Source: Eublepharis macularius
Lineage: Eukaryota; Chordata; Lepidosauria; Squamata; Eublepharidae
Reading direction: 5' to 3'
Length of the DNA stretch: 64,000 nucleotides
NCBI RefSeq assembly: GCF_028583425.1
Contig: NC_072799.1
Coordinates: forward strand, 88,770,217-88,834,216
Shown here: positions 49,575-61,500 of the stretch, one piece after another
Layout: every line of letters starts with the position of its first letter
Position numbering within the stretch: position 1 is the first letter of the stretch
Made by a program: the position numbers and the translations under genes
Notes under the pieces: model-generated
The model's database searches: none
What the model saw: only the letters and a program-made list of their open reading frames with translations
Told to the model about the DNA's origin: nothing

Positions 49575-52500
49575 GCGGGGGAGGGGAGAGCACAAGAGCA
49601 TTTGACCAATGATTTTGCATAGATGGCACTGGCTAGAGCTATCTCAGTTTTGCAACCTCTGCAGCTGTTTTTTACTGGGGCGATCAAGTGTGTGTTTTCA
49701 GAGTTTTTCCAGAGGAGGAGGAGTTGTACTTTAGTTGGCTTTGCTGTGTCTCGCAAGGAGAACGCAGCACCTCAAAATGAGCAACCCTAGTCCAAGGCAT
49801 GGGGCCTACAGGAACCTGAGCCTACTGGTCAGATGCTAGTGGGCCTCTCATCAGAAGCAGATGGAGGTTCCATAATTGTTACCGAATTTTCCCAGATGGA
49901 GTTACTTCAGGCCACTGATCTTGGCTGCAGTCCAGCTGTTAAGCTAGAGAAAAGTTGGGCTTGGGCCTCTTGGAAAGACAGGCCTTTTCAGAGATGAGGT
50001 ATGTTTGCTAGCTACTCCCATGTTCCCACCTCATTTCACTTCCAGACAGAATGTGTTTACTTTAGGTTTGACTGACTGTACTGTGAAGAAACCACTTAGC
50101 CCTGAGTTGTGCCGTTAGGTGGGTTTAAAAAAAAAGGTTTACACACACAGATTAGTCTAAATTCTATTAGTTTTCTCAATGTTATAGCCAGAAGTATACA
50201 GGAGAAGATGTGTGTATGTTATACATGGGCAACAGCATGTGATGTGGCATTGTTTAAAAAAGCCTCTGAGGAGAAAAAAATAAATTGTAGTGAATAGTAC
50301 TCTCTGGATTTTTTTTTAAATCAGTTTTTGTTCTAGGGATCAACTACTGCCTACAACAGAATTAAACAATAGTTCTGGAAGGAATGAGTCCTCGAATTTC
50401 AAACCATAGTTACCCCTAGGATTTGGAAAAACACCAGGAATGTTAAAGCCTTGGGATATTCCCAGATGTTTTCAATTGAAAACCCACTGTCTATACACAC
50501 CATGCCCCTGAAAACATCTGTCTAAACCGCTTTATCCATTTACAATAAAGAAATATATTCTCCTGAAGGGAAAATTGAGGCCACTGGGTTTCTTAAAATC
50601 ACACTGATGTATCCTGTTTCTGCTTTCCGAACATCCAGTAACTGTTGAAGTTTCCCTCTTACAACTTTGTTGTTGGTTGAACATTGATTGCTATCATTGA
50701 GTAGACTTATGCGTATCAAGAAGTGATGATAATTTTTTTAAAAAAAATAGTGTGGTCTTTTTAAATGTGGAGGAAAGGAGATTATGTCTGATTATTAATA
50801 TATGTTGGAGGAAAGAAGATTATAATGGATTATTAATATCTCTAAACCCTTCTAAACCATAAGAGTACTACATACTTGTAATCAGTCTAAGATCAGCTTT
50901 ATCTGCCAGGAAAAACATCAGGAAATGACTTCCAACATAACTTAATTCAAAATTAATTGGCCTTTGGTGTAAGGGTATTTTCTTGTGATCAAGATAATTT
51001 AAGCTTTATTATGAGCAATAGGATATGGGACTTGTCAATAGACACGGGCATGAACTGAAATACGAATCAAATTTTGTAATGAATCAGGCTATTTGTGTTT
51101 TACGAAACAAGTTTTGTGGGACCGCGGTTTTCACGAAATTCATGACTTTTTGGCCTGATTCGTGAGCGATTCGTGATGCCAGACATGCTGGCACCGATCC
51201 ATTGATTCCCTAGGCAACATAGGCCCGAAATGTCTGCAGACATTTTGTTGCCATTGGAAACCCCAATCTTAGCTCACGTAACCTTGATAGGCAACTCTTC
51301 TTGCCAACTAGAGAGCTCCCATTCTGTCCTATACAGCGAGGAGCAGGAGGGTTAATCCCCTAGGCAACTGAGGTGATGGGCCTTCTGTAGCCATGGGAAC
51401 ACCAATCTCATCCCTCCAAACCCTGTTAGGCAGGTCTGTCTGCCAACCACAGACCTCCTGTTCTGCTCTGTGTGAGCATTTGTTATATAAGGCACCTCTC
51501 TCTGCCTCGTGCTTTTAGTTCCAGTAGACACAGAGAGAGAGGGGATCTGTTGCTGGGATTTAGAGTGAGAGAGAGTGGAGTAGGGAGCTTTGGGCTGAAT
51601 TTGCTGCTGCTTCAAAAGAGACGGAAAAGCCTCTTTCTTATTTTCCTCACTTGTCCTTGCTGGGAAGGTCTTTGGATGAGGGTGCCTTTTTTCCTCCACC
51701 CCACCCCACCCCAGTCTCAGGCCTTCGTCTGGCTCTGGGGCCTAGCTTGACTGAGGCCTATCTTATTTTTTCTGTCTTGTCTTTGTTTCTTCTTAATTCT
51801 TTCTCTGCTCTTTTGAGGGCTCACACTCTTATTTCCTTCGGTTTTATTTTGTGTACCTCTCCCACCTGGGCAGGTGTCTGTGCGGTGGTTTTGGGGCCCT
51901 CCCCCAAGCCCAGTCTCAGAGCCACTGCCTGGCTCTGGGGCTCAGCTTTGTGCGTTCCAGTCAACGTTTTGCAATCTTGGCCAAACTGGGTGGGTGGATA
52001 AAAGAGAGCCTGCTGAAGTCTCCCTGCGAGTTTGGCATCTTTGGATATGAAGGGGGCCGTTGAAGTACCGTGGGTTCTGATGAATCACAAAACGAACAAA
52101 TCGTATCATGAAACGGTACAACTTCGTGGAAGTTTGTGTTTCATGATTCGTGGAATGTGATGAAACACAAAACTCTCATTTTGTTTTTTTCTCATTTTGT
52201 GCCCATCTCTACTTGTCAAGTCAGTGTTAGATAACGTACCAGACATTGAAGCATACAGTTGCAAAACATTTTTACATATCTGGACTTTGAAACAGAAGAG
52301 TGACATGTCAGGTTGATGGTGGTGGTATGCGTCTCTTGCTTGAAAATGTCTTATTTGAAAAAAGAATGATTTTGCATTAATTTATATGAAAGACTTTGCT
52401 AAATGAGGAAAGTTCTAGAAAGGGGTTTCTTTGTCTTCAATGTGTTTATGCCAAAATTAATTTAGGCCTTCAGTCAGTTCCCATGTCTTCTCTAGACATA

Positions 52501-55500
52501 AAATAAATATTTCAAATTGTCCAGAGGCAGTTTAAATTGCTACTGTTAGTTTTGCACAGCACTGAGTCAATCTTTCAGTTTTATCAGTGCAAGCATCAGA
52601 TTTATAGGATGGGCAGCCATGTGCCTGGGATATTTCCATATCTGAATATATCTGTAAAAATGCAGCATGTCCTTTTCTCCTGTAGTTCTGCACAGTGAGT
52701 TGGATCTCATTAACTTGTTCTGCTAAAAATGGTGCCTTCCTTTGGTGTGACTCTTTTACTAGCATCAGGGAAAGCATCTTGCACTAGAGGAAGTTGCTAC
52801 CTGCAGTGGAACAGGTCTGAATTTATGATGTGTAAATTAAGGAGAACTATGGCTGTTGTGGGTTTTCCGGGCTGTATTGCCGTGGTCTTGGCATTGTAGT
52901 TCCTGACGTTTCGCCAGCAGCTGTGGCTGGCATCTTCAGAGGTGTAGCACCAAAAGACAGAGATCTCTCAGTGTCACAGTGTGGAAAAGATGTAGGTCAT
53001 TTGTATCTACTCAGGAGGGGTGGGGTTGAGCTGAGTCATCCTGTAAGAGTTTCCCAGGGTGTGGAATGCTAATGGCGGGAGGCTTCACTGTATCCTGAGG
53101 AGGTTCTTTTGCATATGGATTGGTACTTGATGTGCTAATCTTCTCTGCAGGGCTATTGTCGGGGATAGAATGTTTTGTTAGCCTGGTGTTTTTCAGAACT
53201 GGAAACCATGCTCTGTTCATTCTTAAGGTTTCTTCTGTTGTATTTTTTTTTGTGTCATCTCAACAACATCCACCTGAACATACAATTCACAATGGAGAAA
53301 GAAATCGAGGGAAAACTCCCATTCCTGGATACCTTGGTCATCCGCAAAGCAAACTTTCAGTTAGGTCACAAGGTCTACAGGAAACCAACTCACACTGATC
53401 GGTACTTACACAAAAACTCCAATCACCACCCCCGACAGAAAAGAGGCATAATGAAAACATTAGTGGATCGTGCAAGACGGATATGTGAGCCGCACTTTCT
53501 CAATGAGGAAATTAATCATCTAAACCACGCACTTCAGGCAAATGGCTACTCCAGAAATGAAATCCGAAGAGCAATCAAACCCAGGATGAATCAAACAACC
53601 AAGGAAAAACAGTCTCCTACAGGAAAAGTGTTTTTGCCATATATCAAAGGAATTACTGATCAGATGGGAAAGCTTATGAAAAAGCATAACCTTCAAGCAG
53701 TATTCAGACCCACCCGAAAAATACAACAGATGCTTCGATCAGCAAAAGACAGTAGAGACCCCCTCACCTCTGCAGGAGTATACCGTATACCCTGCAGCTG
53801 TGGACAAGTTTACATCGGGACCACAAAGCGTAGCATCCAGACAAGAATAAAAGAACATGAAAGACACTGCAGACTTGGACAACCTGAAAAATCAGCAGTG
53901 GCTGAACATAGCCTAACTCAAACAGGGCACAGTATCTTATTCCAGGACACCAAAATACTGGACAACACTTCCAACTACTTTGTCAGACTGCACAGGGAAG
54001 CCATTGAAATTCACAAGCATAAGCAAAACTTCAACAGGAAAGAAGAAACCTTAAGAATGAACAGAGCATGGTTTCCAGTTCTGAAAAACACCAGGCTAAC
54101 AAAACATTCTATCCCCGACAATAGCCCTGCAGAGAAGATTAGCACATCAAGTACCAATCCATATGCAAAAGAACCTCCTCAGGATACAGTGAAGCCTCCC
54201 GCCATTAGCATTCCACACCCTGGGAAACTCTTACAGGATGACTCAGCTCAACCCCACCCCTCCTGAGTAGATACAAATGACCTACATCTTTTCCACACTG
54301 TGACACTGAGAGATCTCTGTCTTTTGGTGCTACACCTCTGAAGATGCCAGCCACAGCTGCTGGCGAAATGTCAGGAACTACAATGCCAAGACCACGGCAA
54401 TACAGCCCGGAAAACCCACAACAGCCATCGTTCTCCAGCCGTGAAAGCCTTCGACAATATAAGGAGAAATGTTTAGTGGCAAATACTTATGCTGTGGCAG
54501 GAGTCTTGTTAATAAAATTAATAAATTTATATAAATAACCGGGTTTGGAAACAACCATTCTTCTTGTCAGTTGTAGCAAACAGGAACTGCTTCTAGATGA
54601 CCCAGCAAACACAGTTTACAAACCATGGAAGATTTTTGGTTATATATTTATTAGAACATTGATACCTTGGCCTCCAGTGCTGCTTACAACAAAACATTAA
54701 AAAACCAATTAAAAAGCACCACCAAGTAGGGTTACCAGGTCCTCTTAGCCTCCCAGCGGGAGGTGGGGGACCTGGCGTTTACCTTCATGCTCGGCCCATG
54801 ATGTTCCTTGTTTGCTCGCAAAGCGTGCACACATGCCTGGGTCGGTGCGATGATGTCACTCCCGGGAGTGACGTTGTTGCACCGGCGTAGGGGTGCATGT
54901 GTACTTCACAGCAGACCAATTTTGGCCTCAAACAGGCCTTTTGGGGGCCAAAATTGACCTGCTGCAAAGCGAGGAGCACTCTTGGGGCAGTGCAATGATG
55001 TCACTCCCGGGAGTGTTGTTGTTGTGCCGCCCCAGGAGCATGCCTAGGAGATCCGTTTCCGTGCCTTCCTCCCACGCCAGCCAGCTAAATGGAGGCAGAG
55101 GGCGGAGGGTGAAAGCAGGGGATCCCTTTCCCCCACCGGGGGAAAGGGATCCCTACCACCGAAGTAGCTAACGCACAACACTCACTGTGGAACTAGCAAT
55201 ATACAAACCATATTCAACCAAATATAGTACCAAGCCCCCAAATAACTCTTGGAGCACTTTGTGAGCTAGTAAATATGCTCTTTGAGCATATTTCGTGAAC
55301 TTATTTGCAAAGGTGAGGTAAATGGCTGTTTTGGAACACATAGTTGCTTTTTTTAATAGCAGAAGCATACATTAAAAGGTAGAGGTAGTTTAGACTCGCT
55401 TCTTATCATTGGGGGTATTAAATAATTAGTGGCAATTCTTGCCCGATACCTCATAAGTCAAGTTAAATAGCCAACAATGGGCTATTTGGAGCTCCTGATC

Positions 55501-58500
55501 TTGCTGTGAGATAGTTTCTTTTATTAATTGCAGAAAGCAGATAAGAGGTGGAGAGGTGGTCTGCCCGAACTGCCCAGGGAGAAAATGGAAATAATAGCTC
55601 TGCTCCTAGTGCTTTATCCGTGGGTATTTTGGCATTTATATCAAACAGTAACCTCTAACTTTTGAGTGTGTGCCAAAATACACAGCCAAAGTTGAGTCTA
55701 GAAAAGATTACACCATCAAAATGGTCTGAGTGTGTTGGAATGACACTGAGAAATTGTCGGAAATAACTCAAGAAAATAGTTCTTTAATGTTGGGTGTCTG
55801 GCTTTTAAAATATGCATTTGCATGTTTTACTTTGAAAAATTATGGGAATTTAAATACCATTAATCCAAAAGAGGATAATGCTATAGGAATAGGAAGTTGT
55901 ATTTGGATACTTTCAATCTGCTGATCTTTATGTAAGGGTTCCTTTATACCTAACAATTTTGCGCACAAATCAGATAATCCTAGGTTTACCAACTCCAGGT
56001 TGGGAAATTCTTGGGGATTTTGAGAGTGGAGCCTGGAGAGGGCAGGGTTTGGGGAGGCAAGGGACATCAGCAGGGTACAACGCCATACAGTCCATATTCC
56101 AAAGTAGCCATTTTCTCCAAGGGGACAGATCTGTATGGCCAGGAGATCAGTTGTAATTCCGGGAGATCTCCAGCCACCACCTGGAGGCTGGCAACCCTAG
56201 ATAACCCCTCTAGGAAACCAGGATGTATAATACTAGGGGAGAGGGGAAATCATTGAAAGCAGGGCTTTTTTCTGGGAAAAGAGGTGGTGGAACTCAGTGG
56301 GTTGCCCTCAGAGAAAATGGTCACATGGCTGGTGGCCCCGCCCCCTGATCTCCAGACAGAGGGGAGCTGAGATTGCCCTCCGCGCCGCTCAGCAACGCGG
56401 AGGGCAATCTAAACTCCCCTCTGCCTGGAGATCAGGGGGCGGGGGCACCAACCATGTGACAATTTTCACCCACGTTCCCCCTGAAAAAAACATTCCCCCA
56501 CGTTCCCCCTGAAAAAAAGCCCTGATTGAAAGTGAGTTGCCTTCAGAAGATTTTGCTAGTCTACCTTCCCATACATATATATGTTAGTAATTTGCTTCCT
56601 GTGTAAAACCTGAAAAAGGGAACCATCTTTCTTCTAGGTTCCCTGGAAAGTGGCCTGCAGTGATTGTTACTGTCCACAGGAAACCAGGCAAATGACCAAG
56701 TGGCCCTGAAGCTCCTAACTCTTCTTTTAGCATTGTTTCAGAGAGGATTAAAATGCAATAAAACTTCATTGCATCCGAAGAGTCTTTAATCCACATTAAT
56801 GCCTCATGGCTCAGTGGTGGAGCATCTGCTCTGTGCACAGGAGGCTGTAATTTCAATCCCCAGCGTCTCTATTTAAAAAGAACAGGTGATGTGAATGACC
56901 CAAACCCTGGAGAACCACCTCCAGCCCATGGAAACAGCACTGAACTTGATAGACCCGTTGTCTGGCTCAGTATAACGTAGTCTCATGTGTTGATACCAAT
57001 AAGAAAATGCCAAGTTCTACAATGAGTCCTCAAATGTTAGAAGTTCTATATCATTTTTAATGCACGTTGTAGAAGAGTGAACCATATATGCATTGCAATT
57101 CTATGCAGAGTTACTCCAGGCAAAGCCTATTGACTTCTTGTCTTTACACTAGAGTAACTCTACATAGGATAGCTTTTTTTTTAGCACTGCCAGCATCTTA
57201 CTGGCCTGTGAAGAAGGTTGCTATGGTTCCCATTTTACAGATTATGATTTGTTTGGTATCTCAGAATATTACCTGCAATGAGGTTTTGGTAATTGGCACA
57301 TTTATTTTAATCAGCTGAAAGACAGAGTGGCAGGAAATCTGGAGAGGAAACGATGGCTATTTGTTAAGGAGCTTAATAGTGGCAGCCAAATTAGTCCAAG
57401 CAGAACACTGGAGGCAGAAGACAATACCTTCATTGGAAAGTTGACTTAGGAAACGTTGGTTCTTCGTGCTAATGGACAGAATTACAGGTTGTAGACAATT
57501 AAGTGGAGGGGGGTGGAATCTCACAGAGGCAATATTTATTCAGAAATGGAGAGTATTATTAGTTGGAATAAGGTAAAACCAGAGGAAAATGCAAAAATAC
57601 AAATATTGACCCACGTTTACATAGATCGGTGAATTTATACAGCTATTGTTACCTTTATGTGACATTTATTTTGCTTATAGAAATAGTCTTTGTATGTTTT
57701 GAAGCCTTGTATGTAAAAAGGCAGACTGACTAAAAAGTCCTTAATCAATTCATAACTTTACTTAGTGGTGTGCTTGCTTGGGTGCCTTGTCCTAATAGGT
57801 CCGTTCAAGGACCTCCACTCTCCTTTCCCAATGAGCTTTGTTCTTTAGACCAGGTAATATGCTAACATTAACTGTTGAATGAAGCAGCAGGAAAGAGAAG
57901 TACCAGGTTTCAAAGAGATGCACTATATTTTATGTTGTTACGTTCTGTAACGCAGGGCTTTTTTTCTGGGAAAAGAGGTAGTGGAACTCAGTGGTGGAAC
58001 TCAAGATTGCCCAATGACGTCACTTTGGGTCAGCTGGAACAAGGGGGGACTTTTTTAAAGTTTAAATTGCCCTCAGCAAAAATGGTCACATGGCCAGTGG
58101 CCCCGCCCCCTGATCTCCAGACAGAGGGGAGTTTAGATTGCCCTCCATGCTATTTGGTGGCGCAGAGGGCAATCTAAACTCCCCTCTGTCTGGAGATCAG
58201 GGGGCAGGGCCACTGGCCATGTGACCATTTTTGCTGAGGGCAATTTAAACTTTAAAAAAGTCCCCCCTTGTTCCAGCTGACCCAAAGTGACGTCATTGGG
58301 CAATCTTGAGTTCCACCACTGAGTTCCACTATCTCTTTTCCCAGAAAAAAAGCCCTGCCAGTTACAGAACGTAACAACAACAAAAAATATAGTGCACCGA
58401 ACAGCGTGGAGGGCAATCTAAACTCCCCTCTGTCTGCAGATCAGGGGGCGGGGCCACTGGCCATGTGACCATTTTTGCTGAGGACAATTTAAACTTTGTC

Positions 58501-61500
58501 TGGAGATCAGGGGCGGGGCCACCGGCCATGTGACCTTTTTAAGAGGCACCAGAACTCCGTTCCAATGCATTCCCGCTTGAAAAAAAGCCCTGGTAACTGG
58601 TATTTATCTCTAACTAAGGACACATCAAATTTGAAGAAGGTGCATTCTTGTATTTTCCTTTCTATTCCCATCACTATTAGGGGTGTGCAATGGGGAAATA
58701 TTTGGAAAACGATTCGGAATAACCCAAAATCCAAAGCGGCAAGCCGCTTCGGGTTCAGGTATTCAGAAATGGCTTCAGTATGTTTCAAAATGATTCGGAG
58801 CATGCTGAAGTGATACCCACCTCCCCCCTGAGTCCCCCTTCCCCCAACCCCCCAACCCCACTTACCTTTCCCAAAGGCCGGAGTAGGCGCCTCTGCCACC
58901 GCTGCAGCCAGCAGGGCGGCAGGGAAGGCGGCAATCAGCGCCTCCACCGCCCGCACCGCCGCTTCAGCCTCTGCGGCGGCCAGTAGAGTGGTGGTGCAGG
59001 CCAGCGCTTCGACCTCTGTGGCGGCTGGCAGGACAGCAGCGAGTGCCTGTGCCGCCCATGTCGCCACTTTGGCATATGCAGCAGCCAGCAGAGTGGCAGC
59101 AAACGCCTGTGCCGGCACTGGCCACAGCTTCAGCCTCCGTGGTGGCTAGCAGGGCAGCAGCAAGTGCCGCCGCCCATGTTGCCTGCGCCACCGCTTTGGC
59201 CTCTGTGGCAGCTGGCAGGGCAGCAGCAAGCGCCAGCACTGGCACTGCCCACGCCGCCGTATCGATCTCCACGGCAGCCAACAAGGTGGCAAGGAAGGCC
59301 GCTGCTTCCACTGCCACCAGGTAAGTGGGATGGTGGAGGGAGGGTGGGCACCCTTTAAAAAGGCCCTGACGCTTCCCAAAGCAATCCAAATTGCTTCAGG
59401 AAGCTTTGATTCGGTATTTCCAAATTAGGGCCATCATACTGGCCCCGATTCGGAAATACCAAATCTTTATGTACCGGGCCAGGTTCAGGTTTTTTTTTCT
59501 GGACCGGGAACCGGAAGCGCACATCCCTAATCACCATCACAATTCCAGAAAATTTCTTCTAGAAAACTCATGTTGATATTTCTTGTACAGCAGAATGCAT
59601 CTTCTTCATCTGCAAAACAGAAAAACTTTAGATCCTTGAAGAACCTTTGTATACTGTTTACTGCTTTTTAAGTGGAGTTCTTTGCCTAAAAGAAGTCTAG
59701 GAAATACACAGCTTGAAGGAGCCTCTGAAACATGGTCTTTCAAGGCTTTCACAGTTTTCATATGTTGGGGATGGGGGGGGGGCGTTATTGTGTACATACT
59801 GTGTACTACTACGCTGGATCTTACATTATAATATTATTAGTGCAACCTCTGCTTTGAAATTGTGAGCATGAGAAGTGAAAATATATTGGGGAACAAAAGC
59901 AAATCTAACAACAACCAAAAAAACCCCCCACTAGTCCAGTGTTTGCAGCAAAGTGAGGGTCTGCCGTGGGAGGGGGAGAATCAACTGAAACTGCCGTCCC
60001 CTCATCTGAAGATGGAAGTACCCTTAGGTCTTTGAAACAGTGTGGCTGGCTATGAGCCAATATCAACTAAATCCAAATATCTATTTACTGTGCAAAGCCA
60101 ACCGACAAACTCCTAGATCCTTACATCCAGAGGAGTTAGCCGTGTTAGTCTGTAGTAGCAAAATCAAAAAGAGTCCAGTAGCACCTTTAAGACTAACCAA
60201 TTTTATTTTATTGTAGCATAAGCTTTCGAGAATCAAGTTCTCTTCGTCAGATGCCTGATACAGAGACTGGACAAACACAGAAGAGCAAGAGAGGGAAGAG
60301 GCAATTAGGGGGGGAGGGGGAGGGAGCAATCAAAACATTCCTTTGCTAGTATATGTAAACATCTCCTTTTGGTGTGTGTATCAGTTGGCTTCAAAGGAGT
60401 TTGCCCTGTTAGTTTGTAGAAGCCAAACAGCTAGACCATCCAATTCCAATGCAGTATGGGCCTTCGATAACCACAGCTCTCCCTGCCAGATGCATCTGAC
60501 AAAGAGATCTGTGGTTCCCGAAAGCCCACACCAGGTACCACTGAGCTCCCCCAGACCCCACCTCTGTAAAGGAAATCTGTTACCTGTGGTAATGTGATAA
60601 CCATTCATAGTCCCTATTCAGTCCCAGCTTGACAGAGTCAAATTTGCATATGAATTCCAGTTCAGCAGCCTCCCGTTGGATTTTGTTTTTGAAAGGTTTC
60701 TGTTGAACTACAGTGACCTTTAAGTCTTTGATGGAATGTCCTGGTAGGTTGAAGTGTTCTCCCACTGGTTTCTGGACGTTTCCATTTCTAATGTCAGATT
60801 TGTGTCCATTTATTCTTTTGCGTAGAGGTTGGCTGGTTTGTCCAATGTACAGAGCAGAAGGACATTGTTGGCACATGAGGGCATATATCAGATTGGAGGA
60901 TGAGCAGCTGTAAGAGCCAGAGACAGTGTAGTTGATGCCATTGGGTCCTGTAATTGTATTCCCTGGGTAGATATAGGGGCAGAGCTGGCATCTGGGTCTG
61001 TTGCAGGGCCTGGTACCTGTGCTGGTGGCCCTGCTGGCCGATTCATGATTGTAAGTGAGAAGTTGTTTAAGATTGGGGGGCTGTCTGTAGGCAAGGACAG
61101 GTCTTCCACCCAGGACTTCTGAGAGAGAGGTATCATTTTCCAGGATGGGTTGTAGCTCCCTGATGATACGTTGGATGGGTTTGAGCTGGGAGCTATAGGT
61201 GACAACCAGTGGTGTTCTGTTGTTAGTTCCTTTAGGTATGTCCTGGAGCAGACTGTTTCTGGGTACTAGTCTGGCCCTGTTGATTTGTTTCTTCACTTCA
61301 TTTGGTGGGTACTGTAGTCTCAAAAATGCTTGTTGTAAATCTCTTAAGTGTGAGTCTCGGTCGAGAGCATCGGAGCAGATACGGTTGTAACGTAAGGCTT
61401 GGCTGTAGACAATAGACCGAGTGGTATGTTTAGGGTGGAAGCTGGAGGCATGTAGATATGAGTATCGGTCTGTTGGTTTCCGGTATAAGGTGGTATTTAT

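Noticed and set aside
58507-59389. Ala-rich frames up to 203 codons
   Set aside because: They are translations of the degenerate tandem array within a hAT-like element (58,678-59,529).
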